Shown here: piece by piece, positions 30,119-40,000 of the stretch | Layout of the letters: each line of letters starts with the position of its first letter | How positions within the stretch are numbered: the first letter of the stretch is position 1 | Assembly: GCF_000765665.2 (NCBI RefSeq) | Contig: NZ_JROZ02000006.1 | Span: 1-47,539 of the forward strand | Length of the DNA: 47,539 bases | Origin: Helicobacter sp. MIT 05-5293 | Lineage (GTDB): Bacteria; Campylobacterota; Campylobacteria; Campylobacterales; Helicobacteraceae | Direction of reading: 5' to 3' | Translations under genes and position numbers: made by a program | Notes under the pieces: model-generated | What the model saw: only the letters and a program-made list of their open reading frames with translations | The model's database searches: none | What the model was told of the DNA's origin: nothing

Positions 30119-30236
30119 GATTCGCGGTATTGCTTGGGCGGTTTTAAGTATTTTTTAGGGGTGAGCTAGACTAAAGTCTGCGATATTCCCCTAAAAAATA
30201 CTTAATCCACGCAATGATTACCCAAAGCTGAATGCT
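30119..30236 (-). terminator. Stop-codon hairpin element, class A
   Basis: Perfect 18-bp inner stem, short tip AGACT/AGTCT. The TAG stop codon of the lipoprotein gene (30235-30237) overlaps its end. Confidence 0.8.
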
Positions 30237-30459
30237 ACTCCCCCCTGCAAAAACTCAAATCCTTCTCCAACCCCTCACTATACATCAACACCTCTTTTAA
30301 GTAGGCGATAATATTGTCTTGCTTTTTGGGTCTTTGTCGCTTGGGAATGTCGCATTTTGTAGGGATTAGCACTTCTTTATACACCACTCTAGGCTCTGCA
30401 CACGCGCTAAAGACAAGAGCTATCACCAAAAAAGGGATTATTTTGTATGGACCTTGCAA
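30235..30459 (-). CDS. Small lipoprotein, Rz1/o-spanin-like
   Basis: 74 residues from a TTG start after GGGGAGATT. An N-terminal signal with lipobox LVFSAC makes a lipidated Cys at about 20. Then VVYKEVLIPTKCDIPKRQRP, a proline-bearing segment like phage outer-membrane spanins, and a C-terminal helix ending LSFCRGE. Its start overlaps the end of the 65-aa gene. With the holin-like genes upstream it belongs to the lysis module. The inner partner could be the 122-aa or the 101-aa (19310) anchor protein. Confidence 0.6.
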   Translation of the reverse strand: MQGPYKIIPFLVIALVFSACAEPRVVYKEVLIPTKCDIPKRQRPKKQDNIIAYLKEVLMYSEGLEKDLSFCRGE

Positions 30460-30635
30460 AATCTCCCCTTTTCATCTCTCCTACACAAAATGACTTCTTC
30501 CTGCGCGCTGGAATTTTGGCAAATCTTTTTCGTAGGCTTTGAGCGTGTAAGCTCTGCTACTTGCGCCCTTAAAGACAGAATCTCTTTTTTTAGCTCTTTT
30601 ATCTCCTGCGGGAGAGATAGAAAGTCTTTAAGCAT
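30438..30635 (-). CDS. 65-aa coiled-coil lysis-region protein
   Basis: The start is the ATG preceded by AAAGGAGTAAAA (MLKDFLSLPQEIKELKKEIL), not the one 14 codons upstream. A leucine-rich helix (EILSLRAQVAELTRS) is followed by a basic Cys-containing tail (ICQNSS, ILCRRDEKGRFC). No membrane segment. It overlaps the lipoprotein start. Unknown function; possibly part of the spanin set. Confidence 0.55.
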   Translation of the reverse strand: MLKDFLSLPQEIKELKKEILSLRAQVAELTRSKPTKKICQNSSAQEEVILCRRDEKGRFCKVHTK

Positions 30636-30657
30636 TTTTACTCCTTTTATAAAAAAC

Positions 30658-31026
30658 TTAATAATATTCTTTGACAAGCAAGGTTATCTCATCATCTATC
30701 ATCTTATTAAGTGTGTGTGCGTGTGTGTCTAGCTCTTTTCCGCTGTAAGTGTGGGAGAGGATAACATATCCTGTCTTTTTTATGTCATCAACTACTGCCT
30801 TTGCTCTTACGCGATAAAGTGTGGCATACTCCATTTTTGCTAATCTCTTTAAATACTCATTTTTCTGTTCTTGAGTGTAGTGATTATGATTTAAGATACT
30901 CACCATATTGTGCGTGAATAGCAAATCAATCGCGTTTTTATACTTAAAATATATTTCTATATTTAAAGCAATACTGCACACAAGGATAAAGCCTATGACA
31001 AATCGGATAATCTTTGTAAGCCTCAT
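30658..31026 (-). CDS. Membrane-anchored 122-aa lysis-region protein
   Basis: An N-terminal anchor (MRLTKIIRFVIGFILVCSIA) and a mostly helical soluble part (HYTQEQKNEYLKRLAKMEYA). The type II anchor plus a periplasmic helix is compatible with an i-spanin or lysis regulator. It overlaps the holin-like gene upstream by four bases (ATGA), so the two are coupled. Confidence 0.55.
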   Translation of the reverse strand: MRLTKIIRFVIGFILVCSIALNIEIYFKYKNAIDLLFTHNMVSILNHNHYTQEQKNEYLKRLAKMEYATLYRVRAKAVVDDIKKTGYVILSHTYSGKELDTHAHTLNKMIDDEITLLVKEYY

Positions 31027-31412
31027 TCATTCTCCTTTGTGCTTTGTGGGTTTGGTGTCTCGCGCTCTTTAGCCTTTTGTGCTTTTTTATCTTGATCGCT
31101 CATTCCGCCGTTGTTCTTCAGCGCGATAATCTTTTGTATGTATTCAAGAGCTTTATCAATCCCAAAGAATCCTATCGCCGCGCTAATCCCTACTTTAGCC
31201 AGATATGGCAAATCTGTCGCGCTAAGTATCGTGTAGGCAGTAAGGGCAATAAAAGCACTCGTGCAAACGATTTTAAGCGCGTAAAGTTTGCTGGGCTTTT
31301 TCTCCTCGAGGTTAAAATAATTCACTATCCCGCTAAGTATCCCCACGCACGCTACAGGTATCAACTCAATATAATGCTCGACATTAGGGAATAGATATAA
31401 TAATGTGTCCAT
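31023..31412 (-). CDS. Holin-like protein (three membrane segments)
   Basis: 129 residues with three hydrophobic segments (IPVACVGILSGIVNYF, IVCTSAFIALTAYTIL, VGISAAIGFFGIDKALEYI) and a long charged C-terminal tail (DQDKKAQKAKERETPNPQST). This is the topology of class I/III-type phage holins. It lies in the lysis cluster directly before the anchor protein. It would time the opening of the inner membrane for the cell-wall enzyme. Confidence 0.7.
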   Translation of the reverse strand: MDTLLYLFPNVEHYIELIPVACVGILSGIVNYFNLEEKKPSKLYALKIVCTSAFIALTAYTILSATDLPYLAKVGISAAIGFFGIDKALEYIQKIIALKNNGGMSDQDKKAQKAKERETPNPQSTKENE

Positions 31413-31424
31413 TTAATCGCCCTT

Positions 31425-31703
31425 TCATAAAGTCAAAATTTTTGCAAAAAACAATGTCCAACCGATCACCACTCCTCCCCAAAAGAGCTTATGTATCGCG
31501 ACAAAAAAAGACTTTTGTTGGGGAGGCATATTGCAGTGATATTTACCGATGACAAACCACCTAAAGAGAAAAATCGTGCGTCTTATATGAACCCTAAGGC
31601 TATCTTTAAAACCAAAAGCCCTAAGGTAAAGAAACACCGACAAACACACGAGCACCAAAACCATAATGCCAAACGCAATCAAAAAACTAAACCAACTATT
31701 CAT
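31425..31703 (-). CDS. Small membrane protein, second holin or antiholin candidate
   Basis: 92 residues with an N-terminal membrane helix (FLIAFGIMVLVLVCLSVFLY), a basic cytoplasmic loop (RVHIRRTIFLFRWF), and a C-terminal hydrophobic segment (FWGGVVIGWTLFFAKILTL). It lies between the DUF5675-like gene (2 nt) and the holin-like gene (12 nt). An antiholin role is suggested only by position. Confidence 0.55.
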   Translation of the reverse strand: MNSWFSFLIAFGIMVLVLVCLSVFLYLRAFGFKDSLRVHIRRTIFLFRWFVIGKYHCNMPPQQKSFFVAIHKLFWGGVVIGWTLFFAKILTL

Positions 31704-31705
31704 TT

Positions 31706-32290
31706 TTATCCTTTTATCTCTCTGACTACAAGCCCTCTGATATTCTCAATACCGACTTTTTTCACAAAGTCAAAGAAATCTTTACACGCTTCGATGCTAT
31801 TATGCACTGTGCCATTACCTTTAGACTTACCTAACAAAATACACCCTTTGGTATCTTGCGGATAATTTCCTACATGGATTAAAATACGCCTACCTGCAAA
31901 AGATGGCAAATCCTTGCTCTTTAGCCATAAAGCTGTATTGATAAACTTAGGATCATTCATCCACTCTTTAATAAGCTCTTTATTATTCTCTGCTTTCCAT
32001 TGCGGATAAGTTCTAGCTAAAGAGGCATTTTGACATGTATTTGTCCATTCTAACTGATACTCACGCGCTATAATACGTTTGTCTTGTTTTGGTGTGTCTG
32101 TGCTAGGTCCGATATTCTCACAAGTAAAAAAGTTTAGAATCTCACGCCCTGCACTTGTCTCATCTTGATGCTCATAAACACTAAGCACTCCTAAGGTAGA
32201 ATCTTCGATTTCTCCCACTATTTGACCATTTTTAAGTTTTTTAATATCCTTATGCTCGGATTTTCTTTGCAAAACGATAGTGTAAAACAT
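31706..32290 (-). CDS. DUF5675-like protein, probable lysis-module enzyme
   Basis: 194 residues. The C-terminal half has RRILIHVGNYPQDTKGCILL followed by GKSKGNGTVHNSIEA. The HxGN...DTxGC core is the mark of the DUF5675 family, common in phage lysis regions and reminiscent of L,D-transpeptidase-type active sites with a His and a Cys. The N-terminus is beta-rich (FYTIVLQRKSEHKDIKKLK). First gene of the lysis operon. No other muralytic enzyme is visible in the window, so it is the best candidate endolysin; the activity is not proven for the family. Confidence 0.65.
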   Translation of the reverse strand: MFYTIVLQRKSEHKDIKKLKNGQIVGEIEDSTLGVLSVYEHQDETSAGREILNFFTCENIGPSTDTPKQDKRIIAREYQLEWTNTCQNASLARTYPQWKAENNKELIKEWMNDPKFINTALWLKSKDLPSFAGRRILIHVGNYPQDTKGCILLGKSKGNGTVHNSIEACKDFFDFVKKVGIENIRGLVVREIKG

Positions 32291-32413
32291 TTATCACTCC
32301 TTGCCTTTTTTATTTTTAGGCATTGTGCAATAAATTAAAATTTTAAAAAAGGGTTAATTTAAGTAAAAAATGCTATATTATTCAGCTATTTTAGGAGATT
32401 AATTTATTTTAAA
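32291..32413. promoter_or_regulatory. Divergent promoter region: lysis operon / HipA-HIRAN
   Basis: Contains AAAAAAGGGTTAA (32345-32357) and a rightward extended -10 TGCTATATT (32371-32379). AGGAG lies 16 nt before the ATG at 32414, an unusually long distance. No operator palindrome is evident. Confidence 0.45.
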
Positions 32414-33277
32414 ATGTTGGAATTTGATAGTAAAACATTAGTTGAGCCACTAGGGACAAAAGAAAAATTTTGGACATTTAAGGAAAATACAAAATATCTT
32501 TTTAAGATTGGTAGAGAAAATACAGATGAAAATGTCAGTGAAAAGATTGCCTATGAAATTGCAAAATTGATACAATTGCCTTGTGCAGAATATAAACTTG
32601 CTCTTTTTAAAAATGGCATAGTGAAAAAGGGTATTGCGAGTAAGAATTTTCTCAATGATGATTCTAGGTTAGTTTTAGGTAATGAATTGCTGGCTAAATT
32701 TTTTAAGGATTATCACAAAGACAAAAGATACAAATTAAGAGAATACACTATTGATAAACCTATTATATTGTTTTATTCGTTTGATAAAGAGATGTTGGAA
32801 AAATTTGTAGGCTATTTGGTATTTGATATGCTTATTGGCAATACCGATAGGCATCATGAGAATTGGGGAATCATCTATGACGCAAAGAAAAAATCTTTTA
32901 CACTTGCTCCGAGCTTTGACCATGCAGCGGGTTGCGCTTCAAAGGTAAGCACAGAAGAAGCAAAAAAGCGTTTAAGCTCAAAAGATAAGAATTATACTAC
33001 TTCTACATTTTGCAAAAAAGCAAGGACACCTTTTTACAAAAACAACAAAAAGCTTAGCACTTATGAAGTGCTTGATGAACTTTTAAAATCAAAAAGAGAG
33101 ATAAAATCTATCGTATCAGAATGGATAGAAAAAATTTCAAGTGTTTCACAAGATAAATATCATAGAATCTTGAATAAAATACCGCAAAATTTAATAAGTG
33201 GAGAAAAAAAGGAATTTGTGCTTAAAATGCTACAAATCAATATTCAAGCACTTAAAACAAAGGAAACAAATGAGTAA
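32414..33277 (+). CDS. HipA-family serine/threonine kinase domain protein
   Basis: 287 residues. A HipA C-terminal-type kinase core: K31 in YLFKIGR (candidate ATP lysine), the catalytic loop LIGNTDRHHENWGI (D145, N150) and the Mg-binding D169 in LAPSFDHA. It lacks the N-terminal HipA subdomain and no HipB-type repressor gene is adjacent. Its stop overlaps the start of the HIRAN protein (8 nt), so they form a unit. HipA kinases inactivate translation factors such as GltX or block growth in response to stress; here the target is unknown. On the plus strand between phage operons, it is probably an accessory or defence/exclusion gene. Confidence 0.8.
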   Translation: MLEFDSKTLVEPLGTKEKFWTFKENTKYLFKIGRENTDENVSEKIAYEIAKLIQLPCAEYKLALFKNGIVKKGIASKNFLNDDSRLVLGNELLAKFFKDYHKDKRYKLREYTIDKPIILFYSFDKEMLEKFVGYLVFDMLIGNTDRHHENWGIIYDAKKKSFTLAPSFDHAAGCASKVSTEEAKKRLSSKDKNYTTSTFCKKARTPFYKNNKKLSTYEVLDELLKSKREIKSIVSEWIEKISSVSQDKYHRILNKIPQNLISGEKKEFVLKMLQINIQALKTKETNE

Positions 33278-34016
33278 TATCAATCTAGCAGTATCTTGGC
33301 AAGCACCAAAAACGCGCAAATGGATTCCGATTGGGCACTTAAGCTACAATAACCAACAATATGAATTTTATTATACCAATGGCGTGAAAGAGGCGCAAGA
33401 GCAAGGATTCTATCCTTTTGCTAGAATGAATGATTTAGAAAGTCTTTACACCTCTGAAGATGTGTTATTGCCTGTATTTGCAAATAGGCTTTTATCCAAA
33501 AGTCGCCCTGAATACAAGCTTTATCAGCAATGGTTAGGACTTGATGAGCATAGCACGCCACTTGATGAGCTCGCTAGAAACAACGGCATTCGCGCAACTG
33601 ATAGCATTGAACTTTACTTGATTCCAAACGACAAAAAAGAGTATAAAATTGATTTTTTTACACATGGTATTAGCCACCTTATCCCAAGCTATCAAAAGAG
33701 AGTTAAAAGCCTTGAGCCTAAAGAAAAACTTTATTTAATGAGAGATATTCAAAATGAATACGATAGTGATGCCTTACTCATTCGCACAAAAGACCCTGTG
33801 GAGATTGTGGGCTATGTCCCGCGAATCTATGCAGAAGATTTGGCTAATCTTATCCACTATGATAATATCTGTAATGTAACCCTTAGGGTAAAACAAGTCA
33901 ATCACGATGCACCGATGCAATTTCAGTTACTATGTGAATTTTGCGCAAAGATTCCAAACAATTTCAAATCAAGTTTTGAAAAAAAGGAATATTTTAGTAA
34001 GTATCAAGCTTATTAA
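33270..34016 (+). CDS. HIRAN-domain protein with HipS-like N-terminus
   Basis: 248 residues from the ATG after AAAGGAAACAA. The N-terminal ~90 residues (AVSWQAPKTRKWIPIGHLSY, LLPVFANRLLSKSRPEY) are reminiscent of the detached N-subdomain of HipA (HipS). Residues about 127-225 are a HIRAN domain (KIDFFTHGISHL, LMRDIQNEYDSDALLI, VGYVPRIYAEDL), which in other proteins binds DNA ends or damaged DNA. It overlaps the kinase gene, so a paired system is likely: the HipS-like part could hold the kinase while HIRAN senses DNA. Its 3' end is 7 nt from the convergent giant gene. Confidence 0.75.
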   Translation: MSNINLAVSWQAPKTRKWIPIGHLSYNNQQYEFYYTNGVKEAQEQGFYPFARMNDLESLYTSEDVLLPVFANRLLSKSRPEYKLYQQWLGLDEHSTPLDELARNNGIRATDSIELYLIPNDKKEYKIDFFTHGISHLIPSYQKRVKSLEPKEKLYLMRDIQNEYDSDALLIRTKDPVEIVGYVPRIYAEDLANLIHYDNICNVTLRVKQVNHDAPMQFQLLCEFCAKIPNNFKSSFEKKEYFSKYQAY

Positions 34017-34023
34017 AGTTAGA

Positions 34024-37000
34024 TTATTTTAAACTTGGATTCTTAAAACTCATCGGATTTTTAAGGTTTCTGTCAGAGTAGAATGTTATAATTTCTTCCG
34101 TAGCGGAGGGCAGGAGTGAGTTGCCACCGCTGCTTTCTTGCAAGTCATTAACAACTACCCGAAATTTCACACCCTCTTTATCTTGCCATTCATAGAGCCT
34201 TGCTCCATTGGAATCAATGAAAGGGTCATGATATTTTGCTATATATTTACGAATGTTTTTGCCAAGATTTGCGACTTCTTGATGTGTTACATAGCCTTGT
34301 TGTTGTGTATCTGTGCTGTGAGATAATTTTATATGCACTCCCCCTTTTCTCTTTGTGCCTCTCTCCAACACAATTGCCTCGTCAATCTTTTCTAAATCCT
34401 TATAAACCTTTGTGGCATTTTTGCCATTATAAGCGACATTATAGATGCCCTTTTGCTCTCTTTGCTCAAGCTTACTAAGCATTGCTTTAGCCTGTGCGAT
34501 TCTGCCTTTTTCATTTTTGACAATATATCTAGGCTCTAAAGTCTGCAAAATGGGGTATTTTGCTTTTGCGCTTTCAAAGCCTAAAGCTAAAGCATTGCCT
34601 AGCTCTTTTACCACTGCTTCTTTTAGTTGTGGATTAGCCTTTAAAGTTTGAAAGCCCTTTGCTACTGCCTTACTCCCTACTGCTGCTCCTAAGAATCCTA
34701 AAGCAAACTTACTAGGATCAAAGGTGAGATTCCCACTCTCGTCTTCTTCTACTCCTGCAAGGCTTCCTCCTACTAATCCACTGCCTATGTGTGGGTTGCT
34801 TTGGATTTTGCTTTGTGGTATAATGTCGTTAGGAGTTTTAGGCAGAATCTCGCCTAAGTCATTGTGTGGAGATGTATATAAACTTCCACCACCTCCTTTT
34901 TTCTCATACGCTGTTACTATCCAATTATTTGTTTTTTCGCCTTTCCAATTATCTTTAACACCTATAATATAATTTTGTGTTTCAATCCTTAAGCGTCCTT
35001 TGTCATCTTTTTTTAACTCCCCTCTCTCCACTATCTCGCTAAGCTCTCGTGCAATGTCGCTAAACTCTTTTTCGTGTTTGTCTAAAATATGCTTTAGTCC
35101 AAACTTAGAATCCCCCCATACCAAATCAATCTCACCATTTCCGCTAAGCTCTTTTAAATCCTCTCTATAAAACGCCCCTGCAACTTGTCCGCTAAACTCG
35201 TTAGGGTCTTTAAATAGCATTTGCCATTGATAATATTCGTCAATTAGCTTGTCTATCGCTCCCTTACCATCATGGTAAAACTCCGCATAGTTTGTGCCAA
35301 AGGCGGGGTTGGGGTGGAGGTTTAGAGATTCTTGTAATTTATTTCTTATTTGTTGGCTAACATCTTGCTTTAAAGCTTTAGCTCCTAAGATTTTATCTCT
35401 TAAAAAATTATATTCCAAAGGATTTAAATCTAATGTTTCTAAAAACTCTATCTTGAACTTCTTGTTTTCTGATAAATGATTCTCAAATCGTGGTATAATG
35501 TCATTTTGGTTAGATGAAAGAGGCTGTTTTGCTAGTGGTTCATCTGTAAAATCATCACCGACAACGGTCTGATGATTCCCAAGCTTTTCGTTTCTCCTAT
35601 CTTTGTAAGCAGTGATGATAAAATCGTTATTTTCCCTTTGCCCTAAAACCAAAGTATGTTTTTGCGTTTTAAGTGTGTATTTATTATCTTTTGCTTTTTC
35701 TAATACGCCTCTCTCCACTATCTCGCTAAGCTCTTGTGCAATGTCGCTAAACTCTTTTTCGTGTTTGTCTAAAATATGCTTTAGCCCAAACTTAGAATCC
35801 CCCCATACCAAATCAATTTCACCATTACCGCTAAGCTCTTTTAAATCCTCTCTATAAAACGCCCCACTCACTTGCCCTTGTTTTTCGTGAAGTAGCTTAT
35901 TTATCGCTCCTTTGCCATCGTGGTAAAATTCTGCATAGTTTGTGCCAAAGTCTTTTATAGGGTGAATGTCAAAGGCTCGTTCAATCTCTGCTCTAAACTC
36001 TGCTCCATTTCTTAGCTCTAAATCTCTTGAATAGGGAGCATTTGCTGCTGCATATCTTTTTAGTAGTATAATGTCTTTTTGTGCTATTTCTATCTCGTGC
36101 TTAAAGCTCAAAGAATGAGGGTCAAAAAGATATTTTCTGAAAGCTTTAAGATAATATTCATTCCCCCTTTTGTGCAAAAATTCTTTAAGATTCTCAGGCT
36201 TCATAGCTTCTTCCGCTCCGCTGAAAATGTCTTCTAGCTTTGTTTTACTCTGTGCTTTAAAAAACTTCCGATAGGGCAAATCCTCGCTAGGTTCTGGAAT
36301 ATCATAATATGCCTTTTTGGCTTTGAAGAGTAGCTCTTGATAAAGCTCTCTTTCTGCGAAATTTGCATCATAATTTTTTCTTGCCACTTCTCCTGCACTA
36401 CTTAGCTTTTTATCCAAAATGCGGATTCTATCCTCGTATTGTGCGATTTGTTTTTCTAGCTTTTGTTTGGCTTTGCTTTGTGGTATAATATCATTATCGG
36501 TTTTCTCAATAGGCGCAACATTAGCGGTGCTGTTGTCTTTAGTGAGAGAAAATTGCCCTTGCTTGTCAAGTTTGCCCGCTATTTGATTTTTGGGCAAGGG
36601 GTCAAGACTTTCAAGCTCTATGCTATAAATCTTTTTACCTCTCTCTATGGTTTCCTTTAGCGTTATAAGTGCGTTTGCTGGTTTTTCATTTACTGATACT
36701 TCTTGTATAAAACGATAGATTTTTACATTTGGGTCGTTATGTTTTAAATCTTTAGTGATTTTTTGCAAATCTGCATTTTCAAAAATCTCTTTTACCGCAC
36801 TTGCTACCTTAAAATGTTCATCTCTTGTATATCCGTTAGCCATAGACTTTTTAACTGCTTCAGAGCTGGACATTTTTTTAATGCCTTTATTGGATATTTG
36901 CGCACTATCGCCTGTTTGCTTATTGATAATCTCTCTATTGAGATAAGGGCTTAGGGCGTCTTTTAGCTCTTTTCGTAAGGTTGCGATTGCTTGAGGTTCT

Positions 37001-40000
37001 TTGGTATGGTAGGTGAATGCTTCTCTAGCTCCCGAATAAGATTCCACTCCTCCGCGCTCTTGGCTGTGGCTTCCTGATAGAGGATATAAGGTATCAGTAT
37101 CGCTATTGCTAGAGTGATCAAGCTTAGAATCGTGAGTAATGCTATTATCATAAGTTCCCTTTCTTTGTGGTATAATGGCGTTGTCAAGTTTGGTATTAGA
37201 TTTAGCTATATCATCGTAAGCCTCGTTAGCGTTAATCTGAGCGGGGGCTTGTCTGTCAAATATCACTTCCCCGCCTTGTGCTACTTTATTATTAAGTCCA
37301 TTTTCGCTTTTTGGTGCATTACTTCTGACAATCCATTCTCCGCTTTGATTGCGGCTCACGCTTGTAAAATACTTTTTGTCGTTAAAATCTTTTGCAAAAA
37401 TAATCGTGCTTTCGTCTTGTCTTATGATTTTGTCGGGTGTTTCTAAAGTGGGCTTAATTCTGTCTAAATATTTCAAGCGATTTTCTTTAATAAGCTTCAC
37501 TAAACTCCCGCTTTTAAGGTGTATCTCTCCACTAAATCCCTGCTTTTCCAACGCCTCTTTAGCCTCTTGTGCAATGTGTGGGATAAAATCCTCATCTAAA
37601 CTTTTAAGATTAAAAGTCTTGAGCCATTGTTCTTGCACTTCTTTGGTAAGTATTTTTTCATTACCTTTTTTGTCGTTAAAAACAATATTTTCTAGCTCTT
37701 GTGTTGCCTTAGAATCTTGAAAAGTTTTTGATTCTGCTTCCCTTAGCTTAGGCAATAACGCTATAAGCTCACTTGTTTGTTTGCTGCTTTGTCCTTCAGA
37801 GATAAGGTATTGCACAAAGTCATAAATATCTACTGCACTCAAAGGTTTGCCCTCACTTAAAAGTGTGGGCTGGGTTTGTTCTTCTAGGGCTTTGGGAGCA
37901 TTTTTGAGACTTTCATACAATGCGGTGCTTGGGTTTTCTTGTCGCACAAACTTTGCTAGGGCTACACTAAGCGCATCACTGATAAGATGCTTTACCTTAT
38001 CACTATCAAGGGCTAATATTGCCTTTTGTCCTTCCTCTCCTGCGTTAAGAAAATCATTGATCGATATATTGAGGTTTTCTAAATCAAGGGCGCGGGTAGA
38101 GTGCCTCCTGCTCACATTGAGTATGCTCTCACTCAAATACGCCCTTAAATCAAGGCTGGGTAAAAGCTTGTTTTGACTAAGGTTATAAAAGCTCCCTGCA
38201 TTATCCACAAACATATTGATAAGCTTCACACGCTCATCGGGGCTGCCTTTGATAGAATCTAGCGCACTTATAATATCTGCGTTTTTGGCATTGGGTGCGA
38301 TGTGTGCTAATAATGCGAGATTGGTATTAAAAGTATCTAAGCCTCCGCCTTGTTTGTCTAAGATAGAGGCGACAAAGGATTTAAGCTCATCGACATTCTC
38401 ACTCTCTATATGTTGGGGGAGATAGGACATATTTTGCTTGAAGTAGGCAAGGTTTGATAAAGCCTTTTCACCCATTGTAGATTCTCTGCCTTTATTGGAG
38501 CTAAAGGCTAGGGAGAGTATGTCTTCTTGGCTGACATTGTCATTCACTCTACGCACGATCATTTGTGTCGGCTCTAAATCAATGTGTAAAAAGTCTTTGA
38601 CAGATTCTCTATATCGCAAGGCTTTATCTTGGTGTTGTGGTGCGTCAAGTATGGTCTGTAAGCTTAAGGCTCTGTGATTGCCTGCGATCACTTGTCCGTC
38701 TTTGGTGATAATAGGTGCTCCATCTGCGCCTCCCTCTCTGGGGATTAGTAAATCGGGATTAAAGTCATTGATAATATTTTGTATGACTTTTTCTTGTTTG
38801 ATGACTCTGCCTTGCGTTTGGCTTCTCTCAAAAATAGGCACAATATCATGATAATCAATGATGACATATTGCGCGCTCAAAGCGGGTGTGTCATCGCTTA
38901 GGATAATCTTTGTGTCTCTGATAGGTTTATAGGGGATAGATTCTCCTTGTGAGAGTGCGACTTCATCGATTCTTTTATTGAGGTTTGCTTCTTTTTCTTG
39001 CAAGATTGCTTCTTGCTTATGTTTGGTTTCAAGGTATCTCTGCTTGGATTTGGATTCTTCTTGGGCTTTTGTGATTTCTGATTGTATTATCTCATCTGCA
39101 CTTTGAGGCTTGAGTAATTGCTTTTTATTGCGCATATGGTTGATAAATTTTTGCTCAATGTTATACTTTTCAAAATCGCTTAGGGACTGATTGATTTTAA
39201 GCTCATCATAGCTACGAGCTTGTGAGGGCTGCATATCGCTTTGGATATAGATATTATCAAAGCTGTCTTTGTGGATAAGGAGCTTTTTACCATTGGATAA
39301 AGTAAGGCTAGTTTCATCAAGGTTAGTGTGTTTGCTCCATTGGAGTTTTTGGGGTATAATGGGGTTAGCGGTTGTGGATTTATTAGCATTTGCTAAGGCT
39401 GTGGCGGGTAGCTCATCTCCACTATGAGTCACGCCTCTTATTGAATCTGCCTTATTTATCTGCCTTATCACCTCTCTCTTTTTGGTTGTTGGAATGCCTG
39501 TGATTAATAATTTATCTTCTTGTTCTGTGATCAAAACATAAAATAGCTTTTTATCATCACCTATAAAGATTTTTATATATCCTTTTTTTTCACCTTCTGT
39601 AAATTCTATATTCGGACGCTTTAATGTAGGTTCTATAAGATTTAAATATTTTATTCTATTAAAGCTATCATTTTTTGATTGAATATGTTTTAAAAAATTT
39701 GATTTATTTATAACTTGCTCTAATCCTGTTTGCAAAAACTCTGCTTTGCTGATAGTTTGAGGGAGATGTTCGGTCGCGAGGGTATCTAGGCTTTGTATAA
39801 TCTGCGCTTTTAGTTCATTTATAGCCTTTACCTCCACAAGCTCATCACCCTTTAAATTGGATAAAGTAAGGCTAGTTTCATCAAGGTTGGTGTGTTTGCT
39901 CCATTGGAGTTTTTGGGGTATAATGGGGGTGTCGGTTTTAACAATAGACGATTCGGGGCTTTTGTCTCCACCTTTAGTTTCTTGTAGTGAGTTAGAACTG

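Noticed and set aside
2457-30236. Integron-like cassette array (hairpins as attC sites)
   Set aside because: Same-strand genes each followed by an imperfect palindrome look integron-like. But the core GTTRRRY/RYYYAAC boxes are missing, the elements end multi-gene blocks, and the only recombinase is phage-integrase-like. Kept as a hairpin/terminator family.
2277-30236. CRISPR array or insertion sequence
   Set aside because: Repeats are not regularly spaced and carry no spacers; no transposase gene is visible.
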